Shown piece after piece: positions 37,291 to 50,639 of a stretch of 64,000 nt of DNA. The first letter of the stretch is position 1; every line of letters begins with the position of its first letter. Origin of the DNA: Lanius collurio (taxonomy: Eukaryota > Chordata > Aves > Passeriformes > Laniidae); contig JACBWW010000002.1 of the NCBI GenBank assembly GCA_020086605.1, positions 22,433,405-22,497,404 of the forward strand, given 5' to 3'. The position numbers were made by a program, and so were the translations under genes. The notes below the pieces were generated by a model. It did no database searches. It was not told the DNA's origin and saw nothing but the letters and a program-made list of their open reading frames with translations.

Positions 37291-38579
37291 GCTATATGGC
37301 AGGAGGTGGGTGGAAGTCACATGTGAAATGCATAGGTGTGTCTGGTTTTCCGCCTTCCTTTTTCTCTGTTTAAAGGCGTTCTGCTTCCTACCTGAAACAG
37401 AGCTGGTGTGATGGAATGTATCTCCAGTGATGGAAGAGGGGGTCAGGGGAACAGAATGAGAGTCTTAAGTTTAGAGCAGAGCAAGCCGAGACTGTAGAAT
37501 TTCTTGCATTGGTGCCTTCCAGCAGTGGATTCTATGGTGCAGCCTTACTGCAGTAATGATTGGCACATCTACCATATTTTAATCAAGCATCATTGTCTTC
37601 ATCAGAGTAGTTAATGCCATGTTTCTCCCATTGTTTTAGATGAGAAATTGTGATGCGTACATTGTTTGGCTCTCCCAGTCTCTGTGACACGGAGGTGGGA
37701 GCAGGAGGAGAAGGAAGCCAGCAGAAGAGACAGGACCCCAGTGACATTTCAATGAAGATTGGTAGGTTTGAGTTCTGGCCCTGGATTTCAGCAGCAGAAA
37801 TCTATGCCTCAGATAGCTTTTGCTGGCCTCCAGAAATAAGCTGAAGCTTTTGAGAGGCCATTAGTCCTTTTGAATTTGGACAAGTCTGCTTCAGCAAACA
37901 AAAGAAACTCCTAAGCCACCAACCACATTTGGCTGCTGCTGCAGGAAAACTTGGTCTATAATCCCTTTCATAAACACAGTGAGATCCAATTCATAATCCC
38001 TCTTGGTTTTCTTGCCCCTCAATATGTCTGTAGGAAAGTTGTTCAAAAATCTCAGTCCCTGGAATATCAGAAGCTGATTTCTCTATTAAGATCCCAAACA
38101 AGTAGCTCATAGAAAATTAAATGTAAAAAAGCTTGGAAGGGGTTGTGGCCACCTCAGCTTAAGGGTCTGTGGAAAACCAGGGTGATCTCTTTTACCCAAC
38201 CAATTAATGTTTGACAGAAAAAGCAGTCAAGCCTACAACCAAACAAGTCCTTGTTACGGTGTGCTGTACGGAGGTAGATTTTTTCCTACCCACATTACAC
38301 TTCTGAGCCCGCCTGTTGTGAGCACTCCTATTTCCAGATGCCTCTAAAGAGAGCAACAAAGAAATGAGGAATCCCAATCCATTATGTCAGACACAAGCCA
38401 AACACTGTTTATTTAGTAGGAAATGCTGTGAAAGCATTGCTTTTTAATAAAACTCTTAATATTTCCCGGTACTTGCCTACATGAGAGTTTCCTTCATCAC
38501 TGTTTTGCTTTACCTTTTTCCATAATCGGAATGTATTGAGACACATGTAAATTAATATAAATACCCAGGAAGTCACAAA
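37291..38579. other. Noncoding unique sequence
   Basis: No gene or repeat family recognised. Confidence 0.55.
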
Positions 38580-39360
38580 ATGTTTTGTGAACCGGAAGTA
38601 AAAGATTTGGGATCAGATTCATTTAATCATCCTGAGAAATCTTTATCCACATATTACTGTAGTCCAACCTGTCTTCAGTTTAAGATAACTTCTATTTAGT
38701 CTGTTTATTATCATGACAGTATCAATATGCAGGATGCATATTGTTGTAAATTAGCTTTAGGAAATTTTAACTGTAGGCAATTGTATACATTATATTAACC
38801 AATGATTCAGCTAACACTAAAAAAATTGGCTTCAAATACCTTCTCTTTTTGTTACAAATTCTCAATTAATTGTATCATTTTAAAAAATATATACAGTTAG
38901 TGTTTTCAGAGTAACGTTCAAGGACAAAATGTTTGCAGAATAATAGGTGGAACAAAGGTTGCCATCTATTATTGAGATCACTCAATAATATTAAGATTTA
39001 TTTTGGCTGCTTATAACTTGGGAAAACTTTATCCACTTAAACAGACTTTTTTATTTTTTTAGGTTGGATGTCATCTTCTTAGCAGTTATAAATTCCATTG
39101 ACATTAAGTTTCTGGAATTTGCTTGTTTTCTTAAAATATAGGAAAGCACTGTGCATGCACAAGGGCCAATAAACACATAATTGTTAAACCCCAAACTTAC
39201 TGAAGCCTTCTAATAATGAAATCGGTCAATGCCAGAATTAACAGGACTGAAATGTTTCAAGGACATTGTGCAGGGGATTTGATAATATTTAACTCATGAA
39301 TAGTAAATATAAATAATATATGCTCTGAAACCAAAAGAAATGAAATGAGGACTACATTGA
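38580..39360. other. A+T-rich candidate regulatory block
   Basis: Long, repeat-free A+T-rich stretch. It contains the perfect hairpin TATTATTGAG (38967-38976) / CTCAATAATA (38981-38990) with a four-base loop, and many TAAT/ATTA cores. No coding potential. Confidence 0.25.
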
Positions 39361-42229
39361 AACAACCAGCAGTGAGAAAAACTATCTTCATATTTTGAAT
39401 TTATCACATTCTTTCTATCAAAAATATCATCACAAACAAAATGTTCCTACAAAGTATTTCAATTCCGACAAAGAAGCATTTCCTGGTGGAAGATATTCTG
39501 GTCAGGAAAACCTTTCAACACAATGTACTTCAGGCTCAGTCTTTGATTATATGAGAACACAGTGCTCTTTCAAATGTCTCAAATGCAAAATTAGTCCTGC
39601 TTGGTGTACGGCTCCAGCCAGAGAGGTGAATTAGTGCAGGGAGTTCTCTTGCTGCAAGCTCTTGCTGTTGGAGTGGGAAAATCAGAAACATGCTCGCTGA
39701 GCCAGGTCAGTTGCTTAGGTGACCAAATCCAGGAAAGAGTCCCTGCCTGGGAAACATAAATTTGCCTTGGTCTGATCCCAAGTCTTGGCTGGAGCCTTGG
39801 TCAGAGCCTTGGCCTGTGACACAGCGTGGGACACGTGCACCCATCGCAGCTGAAGGCAGCTGGGGGACAACCAGAGCATGGCTAGTGAAGGCCACGGTAC
39901 AAGGCACATGTGCATAGTTGGGGGTTTAAGACAGGATTGCACCTTACCTCTGATGCTCCATACATTTGAGTCCTTGCCTTTGCAATGCTAATAATTTTTA
40001 ATCTGTTACTTTTGTTGTATAATTGTATATAGTACATAATTAGTCATAATACATTTCTGCAAATGCAACTGCAGACAATGTTTAGACATTAAATCTTAGC
40101 TCAGTGATTGAATAGAGGGTACAGTAAAAATAAATATCCATGTATTTTGTAAATATTTGCATAATGAGCCATTTAAATGCAAGAGATTCTAACATATGTA
40201 AACAATTGGAAATACTCTATGTGTGTAAGTCTAAAGTGGATGTAAAAATATACACAACCTCTTGTAAAATCATATGATTTAGTAGACAGACAGCATATTT
40301 TTTAAGGCTTTATATATAACTATTACAGATTGTAAATACCTATTGTATCAAAAACACATTGCTAGGTACAATTAGTCAGTAAACTGTATGACTGAAAGGT
40401 TCGGAAGAGAGTGCAGTAAATGGACATTAGTGACTGTCCAGTTACAGTCAAAGCTCTTTGGGGTCCATAGACTTAAGACATCCAGATGGTTATAGGACTC
40501 AGTGTAATCAATCCCACTGCAACAAGTAACAGAGGACATAATTTCCCTCTTGTTAAAAAGCTGTCACATAACAGTCTGTGGAGCTTCTCTCACAAAGCTT
40601 TCTCCTAGCTCACTGTACAGCAGTCTGTGCCATGGGAACTGAGAGGCTGCCTCCACCCTCACTGCTTGCTTTTCTGGTCTTAGTCCAGTCTGAGACTTCT
40701 GAACCAGCGTGTCAAAATGGCACCTCAAAACGCCCCAAAACCTTAGCCACTGTGTAATGTGACTCAGCATGGTTTTTGCAAAGGAAATATAGCAGTGGAG
40801 GATGGAAGGAACAAAATTACTTTCAAAGTGAAAGCTTTTTTTCGTGTTAATAACCAGCCTGAGCTAGCTGTCAAGGAGAGAAACAATGAGCATTGTACTC
40901 AGTAGCAAGGCTGCCTTCTGACTAATTACTGTTCCTGCAGAAAGGGCCTGTGCTCTCTGCCTCTGCACTAAGGACCAAGGCACTTAGATCATATCCACAG
41001 TCCCACCTCTGAGCTCACATCTGATTAAAGTGAGGAGGGGATTGCTGCTGCTGTCTCCCTCAGGCTTCATGACTCAAAGGGACACTGCTACAAGATGCAT
41101 CCCATCACCTGAACAGCAACCCATGTCTCTGTGGTGGAGGAGATGAGAAGAATTTCCCCTTCTTTGGGAGGCACAGATCTGTTCCCAGTTGGTATCCCTG
41201 CTGCCTCTGCCAGGATTCATCATGGACCACCTAAACTACTTCAGTTGCAACATTTCAGGCCCAGGAGCTTCTTAACATGATGAATTCCTGGTTCCTGAGC
41301 AGTTAATAAATGTTTGAGTCACTGAGGAGCTAATTTAAGATAGCCCACTATAACAGGGTGTGGCAAATAATTGGCGGACTGAAGAAATGGAAGATAATAC
41401 GAGATGCCTGGGTGTGGGTGTTTATGTGAGGCATAGGGAGCAGTTTTTGACTCAGAGGCTAAGTTATCTGGGCCAGATTTAAGGCTATGGAAACTTCAAT
41501 ATGAATTTTGGGGAGGGAAGAAGTTAATTTCATTCTGCTATATGGGACATTTAGTTTCAACATTAAACTCGAGCACATTTTCATTAGTAATGCTCACAGT
41601 CCTCAGGCAGCTCTGAATTTTTAAAACCTCCCTTTCAAACTCCTACATTGCATTCCAAACAGGTTGTGTCCAACTCATGACAAGCCTTGCACAAAAAAAG
41701 AATATTTTCTGCACAGGAATTCCACATGCTTGGAGACAGAAAATAGGGGTTTCTGAAATGCCACACAGAAGAAAGCCATTTGCATTGTGGGGGAGAGTCA
41801 GTGTGCAAACCACAATCACAGTCACATTTTTTACACCTTCCAACAATCAACCCACAAAGCCAATACTCCTCAGAAATGCTTTTCAGAGATTTTTACTCAC
41901 CTGAATAAAGATATAGTTTACACTGCTATCTGTCATTGAGCAGCTATTCTTAAAACCAAGATGAATTCTTGACTAACCTATTTTCAAGGAAACTTGAGCA
42001 GCTAAAACCCATACTTTCTGCAGACCAAGGAAAAAGGACAGTCACTTAGTATATTCCACTCCTTTCTCAGTCTCCATAATATGAAATATTATTTTAAAAA
42101 GTTATTAGTAAAATAAAATTTAATTAATATAGGGTAACATTACAGAGAAAGAAATCTCCCTTTTCCGCAGGAACTCAGCACTTCTGTACAACAAATCAAT
42201 GTGATTATGCAGAAGCTTCTTATTTTTAA
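39361..42229. other. Noncoding unique sequence
   Basis: Includes an A+T-rich stretch at about 39980-40400. No gene recognised; frames at 39395-39634, 40564-40770 and 41635-41904 are short and overlap on both strands. Confidence 0.5.
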
Positions 42230-43014
42230 AATATGCATCACCTCTTTGGGCATCATATGGGAACTCTCACATCTTCTAATTCATACAATAATAGCTACTT
42301 ATCACCTCTTTTGCGTATTATGCTTACTTATCTTATACTTATACATTATACTACTTTTACATACTTATGCATAACCTATATAGTTCACTTACTTAACACA
42401 GTACTCCTACCTAACACAGTACTTATACATTCACTAACTTATCCATAACACAGCACATAAACATTTTGCAACTGCTGTGCATGACATCACACATTACTTG
42501 ATTGGCCCCTTTACTTTGTCCAAAAGCTCCACACACACTTTTCAGATAATAGAATTGTTTCCAAATCCAGTGCAGCACAGACCTCTGTATCTATTCCTTG
42601 CTGTCTTGGTATTTAGCCTTTCAGCTTCTCTTTTCCTAATTCCAATTTAGCACAGTTTAGCTTTCAGTACCTTTCAGTCCTTGATGTTCCAGATCCAGGC
42701 AAGCAGAGTCCAGATGATGGCAGCAACAAAACCCATCCAGTGATCAGTAGCCAAGTTAGTCCAGAAAATCCAAACAACCAGCCAGCAAAGGACAGAGAGC
42801 ACCTGCAAACCTCCCCCCTCTCTTCTTCCCCTCCTGAACCTTCTGTCTGGGCTTAAAATCCCTTCAGGAACTGACCTGCTACACCTGAAGGTGGAGGGCC
42901 AGGTGAAGCTGGTGAGGGTAATTCCAGCCTGGTCTCTCTCTGAGGGCTACAATAGGAATAACTACAGATGGTTTGGCTGGGGCACACTATCATGATTCAA
43001 AACACCTTATAACA
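42230..43014. mobile_element. LTR-like dispersed element (includes copy B at 42835-43014)
   Basis: The right end (42835-43014) is the 90%-identical partner of 45-224. The sequence to its left has the texture of a songbird retroviral LTR. It holds a TACTTAT/CTTATAC-rich stretch at 42280-42450, including a near-repeat of CTAACACAGTACT around 42391 and 42412, and then a non-repetitive segment that runs into copy B. The left boundary, orientation and family are uncertain. No retroviral coding sequence is visible. Confidence 0.45.
42835..43014 (+). repeat. Dispersed repeat, copy B
   Basis: Ungapped match to 45-224, same strand, 162 of 180 bases identical by eye count. The match ends in ACCTTATAACA, after which the two flanks diverge completely. 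Confidence 0.85.
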
Positions 43015-44639
43015 TTTTTCTTTTCTCCACCTCCCAAAAAAGGCTCTGAAATTAAATTGTTTTGTTAGAAAAAAGCATCCCAGATCCTCATCACAGACAA
43101 ATGTGTGAATAGAAAAAGCATTTCAGAAAGCCTGCACAACAAAAAATTCCCATTCCATATATCAGGCTCTTTTCCAGTCTTCTCTCTCACTGCCCTTACT
43201 CATATGACTGGTATCTGCCTCAAACCAATGCTCTTTTAATAGCAAAAGGCTAAGGTGGACTCAGCTTATGTCTAAATGTGTGGAAGATGTGTGTGTCCTA
43301 ACAAAGAGTGTTTGAAGCTCAAGGGCTCTCAGACATCTCCTCCTATCCATGTTCTTCTTGTGTACTCCACCACAGCACTACATCTACAAGAACTTGCAGG
43401 TGTGTAGCTGAACATGTGCACTCATGGTACGCTGCACAGGAAAGTTAAAAATTCTGAGCAAACTAAGTCCCTCTCATCCCACAGGCTTCTTCCAAAGAAC
43501 AGCTCCCCAGAAATATGCGTGAGGAATTAAGCTATTGCTGTCATTTGCACCTTCACCATAACCACTAGGACTTGAAGTTGTTCAACAAACTTTGTCTCTG
43601 GGTGGAGCAGTGTTCATCTCCATGGGATGGACACAGAAAATGGACACTGACATGCCTGAATCTTGGGGGGGCTGGCTTCAAGCAAGTATGTGTCCTCATG
43701 GTTGTGAAGACAAGTTAAAGACAGGCTAAAAACAATCATACACAGCTTCTTGTTCAGGTAAGGACACCTCACCTTTTGAGTCTGAAGAAGGAAAGGTAAT
43801 GCATTTTAGAGGCAATTGATCTGGCTCTGCACTAGCAGCCCTTCATACTCCAGCAATGAAAGGTCTAATTGAGGCTGTATAATTATCTCCTCACAATATA
43901 AAATGAAATGTGCACTCCCTTGGTGGATATCATTGACAAAAAAGCCAGTTCGGGAAAAGGCTGAGATATATGGCAGGATCAATTTTATTTCTAATGGTTT
44001 TTAACATTTCATCTATACATTTAACAGGCTGAAGCAGAGGGAAATAAATATTATGTTAGTGGCTATGTCATGGAATGAGGCTTTGCTTTTCATTAAAAAA
44101 ATAAAGGGAAAACAACCATCACCATTTTATGGCTATCATAATTTGTTTCACATACATTTTTTCAATACTAAGGTGTACTAAAACATTTAACTGGTAAATA
44201 AAAATACCTGTAGACTTCCAAAGAGATTTTCAAATCTCCTGGACAAAGACTTGAAGAATGTGGATTTATTTTATGTTAATTGCCTTGTAAACCTTACTTG
44301 AGTCAATATAAAAAAGATAGATACATATATATAGTAACACATACAATTATCTCTTTATCTATGCATTACTTACATATAGCAAAAATGTACTAAAAATATT
44401 GATCTCAAATATTATTTTGCATTGCTGTGTTCCTTGTTTTATATTAACAATATTTGCCTCCACATAAAATCTATTTTGCTGATTTTATTACCACATGGTG
44501 CAAACCAAAACCACAAACCAATACACAAATTTGGGTTCAGACACCCATCCTAAATTCCTCCCTACAGAGCAGTTTAGACTTCATGCTTAAAGAACCAGAA
44601 AGATAAAAGCTTAATTAATCCTTTTATTAAATTTTAATA
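43015..44639. other. Noncoding unique sequence
   Basis: No gene recognised. There is a short ATAT-rich patch near 44322-44335. Confidence 0.55.
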
Positions 44640-45290
44640 CATGGTATATATGCACCAAGATGGAGGCAAGAGTACAATATCTTTCATATGATAGCATATA
44701 ATTTGATCTCTTAAATATGAGGCATCAATACCATTAATGGTGTAAATAAATAAGTCAAGCAAGATGAGGTAAAAATCTGACATGCATCGTGTCTAGGGTC
44801 CTTGGTTTTATTTTGAACCTATAAACCTCGGGTATGGATCAAGACTTTCCTACTGAGGATTTTATCCTGTGGGTGTTTATTTTTCTGCAATGTAATTTGA
44901 TGCTGATGATGGTTTTGGCATCAATACGTTAAAAGTTAAATTTATGTCAGCTCAAACAGATCAACTATCAGATGTTGCTATTAACTTTGACATCAAAATC
45001 ATTAGGAAATTGCCATCATGTAAATTAATTATCAGAATTGTATTGGCATGAATGCCTAATGTTATTACTCATGGAAATAATTAAAGAAAATGCACAGTGA
45101 AAAATGCATTAGAATAATGGCACAAAATGTCATTATTCTGGCTTCTTGACAACTAAATGCTATTAGTTTTCAGCACAGTGAACTTTAAGGTTAACTGAAA
45201 GAGGCAGGGAAATCCACTGCAGAGCTCAAGCCACTCTTTTTCGTGCCTTTATTTATTCAGTAGATGAGACTGAATAAATAGGAGTGAAAA
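44640..45290. other. Candidate conserved noncoding element with two hairpins
   Basis: A repeat-free A+T-rich block dense in TAATTA-type homeodomain cores (for example AAATTAATTATC near 45022). It contains two exact hairpins: AGAATAATG/CATTATTCT (45111-45139, 11-base loop) and TATTTATTCAGT/ACTGAATAAATA (45250-45280, 7-base loop). No coding potential. Its appearance is typical of developmental enhancers; conservation is untested. Confidence 0.35.
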
Positions 45291-46789
45291 CTAACTTTTT
45301 TTAAACTTGTCAAATAAAGCCATTTTTTATCACTCTATGAGAGATTACAACAGAACAAACAAACAAACCTAAATTTAAAAAAAAAAAACAAAAAAAAACA
45401 CAAAAAAACCCACAAAGGAGCAGAATTACTTATAGCACTGTTGTCCAAATATATATGTTCTTTTGTGGTTGCTAATGTCAGGGCTCAAGGGATCTCAGGC
45501 ACAGCAAAATTGTTAAAATATTAGGATTTTCCTGAGCACAGAGGAGTAATAATTAACACAAAAGTATTTAGGCTATCACCTTCCACCCCCTACCCAAAAG
45601 GTCACTATAACTGATCAGTGCTCAGGGACAGAAAGTTGTGATTGTGGGGCATATGCATGTTCTCTTAATTTAATGTGTATTGGACTGAGTTAGGGTTTTT
45701 TATCAACAGTAAAAGACTGTCCACTCTCATAGAATAAACATTACTAATGACTCAGTGGTGCATGCCAGCTCACTCATCAGCTGGACACATTTCTTTTAAA
45801 TGTCCCTCTCCATTCCCTCTCAAGTCAATGGAAAATATCTCTCTCTCAGTCATGGTTTTGTACTCGATCCAGAAATTATATTATAGAAATAATGAAAAAA
45901 GGCAGTAATTTCTGGGCTTCTTGCCTTCCAGCTCCCATCTTTACTAGACTAAGCACACATCACTACGCCCCCAACACAGAAGTTCACATCCTAAAAAAAA
46001 TCCAATGTTTTAAACAATTAAAGTATGGAGGTAAGAAGCCTTATTTATCCTGCTGTGGAAGGCCAATCCTAATGACATTTGGAAAAAAAGGAATATTTCC
46101 AGGATATAAGTGGAGGGCTACGAAATAGGACATCTCTGAGCTGTTTTTGGCCTTGTCTTTTTCTTCTACATAACTACAGGCAAATCACTTAAACGACTTG
46201 CCTTATTTTTTTCCCTGTTGCCAAAGTGCTAACACAAAGAGGACAGAAAAAGATGAGGCAAAGAATCCACAGTTAAAATGCCAAAAGCCAGTCCATAAAT
46301 TAAAATAAGTCAAGCTACCTAACCAAGCACAAACAAACCAACCCTAGAAATGTCTCTGAAAATTTTCAGAAGAGTCATTTGTGACCTAACGTCCAAAGTC
46401 TTCATCTGGATCTGCCAGCATAGACTCCTGCATGTCTGAGGAGTCACTTGTAAATCTCTGTCTGGAGCCTCATTGTCACTGCACTCCCTAGTCTTGACAT
46501 AATGAATCTCAGCTAAGAAATGGGACACAACAGGCAGGCAATCTACATGTCACTGATACCAAAAGTTTGGGTGCTGTCTAGATCTCCTGGCATTTCAGAG
46601 CTTATTTTATCTGGTTTTCTTTTGGGGGACTGGGAGAGACACAGATCAAAATGTTTTAGGGCAGACAAAGTTTCTGGGAGAAATTTGGATCATAATAAAT
46701 ATGAGGGCAACGGGTTTAAAAAAAAAAAAAATAGAAGTAATTTTAAAAAATACTTGAAAGCTATTTATGGATTTCTTTAAACTTTGTAA
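45291..46789. other. Noncoding sequence with A-rich tract
   Basis: An (AAAC)/poly-A low-complexity tract lies at about 45353-45415. The remainder is unique; frames at 45892-46128 and 46319-46780 are not recognised as genes. Confidence 0.55.
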
Positions 46790-47430
46790 GTTGCCTTGGG
46801 GATAGCTAGCTTTTCAGGTATGCTTTGACTTTTTATGGTGAGCACAGATATTTTACTTGAAACAGTTTTTTTAATGATGCCTTGAGCCTTTTAATTCTGC
46901 TTAACAATCTAAGCTTTGCTTCTAATCCATCAACAGATAGGTCAGACTTGTACCCATAATTTAAAGTTATGTTAATAAGATCTATGACATGTCTTGCAAC
47001 ATTTTATTGATAATATGTAATTTATTATAAGTATCATGAGCTTGCAGAGCTGCTGTCACTCAGGGATTTTGCGTATAAGGTATTACATCTCCAAAGCGCA
47101 CTGCTGCAGTGAAAAAAGGACTTTAAATAAATAGGCTGGCACAATTCTGCCTTCAAAGGGACAGTCTATAAATTCACAAACAAGATTTACTGTGTAATTC
47201 AAGCCTGAATCAACACAGGAGTTACACTGTGTAACCTAGAAGGGACACACCATGTGGTAGGGTGTTTATAGTGAGGGCAATATTGTAATGCAGAGGCTGT
47301 TTTTCAGGCACATCTTTTCTCTTCTAATTACATTGATTGACACCTCCCATTTTCAGTCACATACCCACAAGGAGATTAACTGCAATAATTGCTACACAAT
47401 AAATTTATATAAAGAAAATACAGAGAACTT
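46790..47430. other. Candidate conserved noncoding element
   Basis: Repeat-free A+T-rich block with TTAATGATG, TTTTATTGATAA and ATTTATTA-type HOX/homeodomain words. No coding potential. Judged by composition only. Confidence 0.25.
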
Positions 47431-50400
47431 ATTTAGTACTTTTTAATGCAATTTAGCAGCTGGGAAAAAAAAAGGCAACAACAGCATCATGTGACTTCAT
47501 CAATTCTCCATGCAACATGGCAAAGCAGCTTCTGCACTCCGTCTGTGAGACCTTGGAGGTACAGTAGCTGCATCTGGATCAGAAAGAACATCTGTAAATG
47601 CACTATGTTACTTATAGTTTATAGCCCCATTTGCTTGTGTGAGTTTACTATGTCCTACAGATGATATTTTTCACTCCCCTGCTGTTTTTTGATGGTATTA
47701 AACCTTCCTGGGAAAGGGCAGACGCTACATTACCTAGGGAGCAATAAAACCCTGCGGAGACAGTCTTTGTGACATCATCTGAAGATGTAATTCACTCAAG
47801 GAGTTGCTTCTTCTCCACCCAAAAATTTAGCAATGCAATCGACTAAGAATCAGCTTGCCTCTTTCATATCTACACAGTAAAAAATAGTTAAAATGAAAAA
47901 CAATAAAGGATACATTTATCCAGTTAATTCTGGCTTTATGGGGGTCAGGACCCCCAAAAACACAACTCTCTCCAAAGGGTTAATCCATGTCTGTGTCATG
48001 GCACCGGTATTTGTTGTTGTTCTATGATCAACAGAAGTCCTGGCTCAAGTCACCCACTTTCAGAGCTGTCCCTGACTTTCAGAGGTCAGGATCATGTTAC
48101 CCCTCATCTTCTCCTATGTGAGTGAAGGAAACGTGTTCTCTCCAGCTTCTTTGATCTCTGCCTACAGAGCTGTTGTTTGACAAGTAAGGGTGTACTAAGA
48201 ATGTGATTTGCTAACCACAGATACAGAAAAATCAAATGTTACACCCTGCAAGCTGAAATGGAGTTGCAATTCATCATCCCTCTTTTAAGACCATAGCAGA
48301 AATACACAGCCCAGTGTTTAGGCAGGTGGAAGAAAAAGATGCATAGTGTGTCTGTCCTTCAGAAATACTCCCTGCAGTTTTAGCTGGCGTAACTGGAAGA
48401 TTTCTGACCTGAGATGATTTGGAGAGCAACACTGCACTTGCTTTCCTAAGAGGCAATGTTACAAATTATCATTTGCTACTAACTGAAAAGAAGGGATTAT
48501 GGACAAGTTTGGAGTGGCCCCTTAAGTACTGCAACTCCTCGGTCCTGCTGCCTACTCAGCTCTGCATCTTAAGTCCTTGAGCAAACAGTTTTAACCCTTG
48601 TGCACCTGAGTCTCCAAACCTGTGAAACAGTCACTCCTGCTGGAGTGCTGAATTTAAATACATATTTTTAAAGAGCTTTTAGATTTGCAGGCACACCTTA
48701 CTCTAAACAGAAGATATCTTCTGGCCAGGCTCATGGGCTGTAAGATAGCAAGGAAAAGAGCTAATGCTGAATGGCGAGCAAAGCCACTAATGTCTGTAAT
48801 GCTGGGGACTCCTACAGTTACATTTTATTCTTTCAATTAACCTCTCTGAACATATGGAGGGTGTCACACATCCTCACTGCTCTTCCTGTGCTCATGCTAT
48901 CCCAATGCAACCAGTGATCTCAAGGAGAGCCTGGCTGCCTCAAGGTGACCCAGACAGGACCATGGTGAGGGCCAGAGCCCCTATGATGTTTTGTGTGAAA
49001 CAGGGATGGAAGCAGCCTGTGGGCTGTTAGAAGAGACTGCTGGGAGCTGGAGCTGCTTTCTCTACTATGATTTTTTCTATCCAAACATACTTTTTCTTCT
49101 CAGTACATATTGCATGAGTGCTACCCTATTCAAGTAGATTTTGAAGAAGTGTACTTGAAGTGATCAGCTTGGCTGTGCTGCAGAACAAGTGGGCCAGAGC
49201 CCTCTAGCCCCTCCTATCTCCCCTTGCACCACAGCATGAAAGTGGGTTAACAGGCCCCTTAAAATTGTGACTCCAGCCATCTCACAGCTCCTCTCACCAA
49301 AGCCACGATGCTTGCTTAGTCCTTCACTTCAATCCTCCTCAGCATGATTTCAGCACAGCAGCAACATCTGCCAGGTGAATCCAGGAATGCATGCCTGGCC
49401 ATGCTGGTGAGATGGCGCGGCTATGGGATGGAATTGGATGGAAAGCAGGGTACCCAGGCAGCAAAGGTCTCCTCATTTTAGACAGAAGGATCTTGATTTG
49501 CACAATCAGAGACAAAAGCATAATCAGCCCTGCTCTGATTAATTACAGTCGAAATGGTAAGGAGCTATCAGTGGAGCAGCCAGGAGAGCTTAAAACTAAA
49601 TATAACCTGCAGGAGGGGAAGAGAGGATGAGTCTTTGGAAACATTTTTCTGAAGTGAAACAGGAATCTAGGGAAGGTTTTACTCTCTTCTCCCCACTCTC
49701 CCAGTCTGTGCAGTGAAATGGGAGCTCCTGCCTTCCCTCTCGGATAAAAGTGCCACTCACGTCCTTGGGATGAACAGCTGGGACAATCCTGCTCTCGCCT
49801 CCCTGCGCTTCCTCACCACTTTAAAATTAGCATCACTGTGATCAGGCAGCAGCAGAAGAAATGCTCACCCACTGCTTGCCATGGCATTCAGAGCCGATCA
49901 CTAAAGCAGCACCTGCTCCAGGAGCTGGGGAGTTTGCAACACCCCGTATCTCCAGCAGCTCGGGGCCGGGACTTGCTGTGCGAGCAGAAGGCTCTCACCC
50001 ACCAGAAAGCTCCTGCTGCTGCTGGCACCGCCTCACGTCTGCCAGGGCTAGCTCTGCACTCGGTGTGAAGCAGCCGGGGAGGCAGAAGTGACGCTACAGT
50101 CATAAATAGCAGAGCCGGTCTGAGCTGAGGAAGATGATTCAATGAGATATTTTGGTTGCATTTTTACGAAGGCAGCAAGACTCCCTGTGGAAGTTATTTT
50201 TAGTGGGTTGAGCCCCATGATACTCATCAGTAGGGACACACTGCCAGTGCAGGCAACATGTAGAGTAAAACCACCCTGAGGGTTATCCAGACTAGGTGGT
50301 AAGTGCAAGTCAGAGAAGAGCTTCTTGTAAATTCTGAGCTCCCGAAACTTCATGGAGCAGATTTCACAAAGAGACCTCAGCAACACGAAAAGTCCATTCA

Positions 50401-50639
50401 GCCTTTCCTGGCTCATCCTGATAAATGTTTCCTTTCTGGTTTAACAGCAAATTGGAATTGATTAAGCCAGCATTGATATTGTCCTACAAGGTACAGAGAA
50501 GCTAAACTCATTTGGGATAAATCCCAAGAAAGATAAACATTCATGCACGCAAACAGACACACACCATTTAAAATAGATTCATCTGGGATGCATAAAACCT
50601 GAAAAACATTCATTAAGACTGGAAAGGGAAACACTATTA
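47431..50639. other. Noncoding sequence with a small CpG-containing patch
   Basis: It contains the hairpin at 47939-47956. At about 49930-50120 there is a G+C-richer patch with several CpG and a CATAAATAG word near 50100. The patch is too small and weak to call a promoter or CpG island. No gene recognised. Confidence 0.45.
47939..47956. other. Perfect 8-bp-stem hairpin, 2-base centre
   Basis: TGGGGGTC and GACCCCCA are exact inverted copies around AG, giving an 18-base G/C-rich quasi-palindrome in an A+T-rich setting. Confidence 0.95.

Noticed and set aside
49930..50120. CpG-island promoter
   Set aside because: CpG-richer only over about 200 bp; the CATAAATAG word is not a convincing TATA box and no first exon follows.
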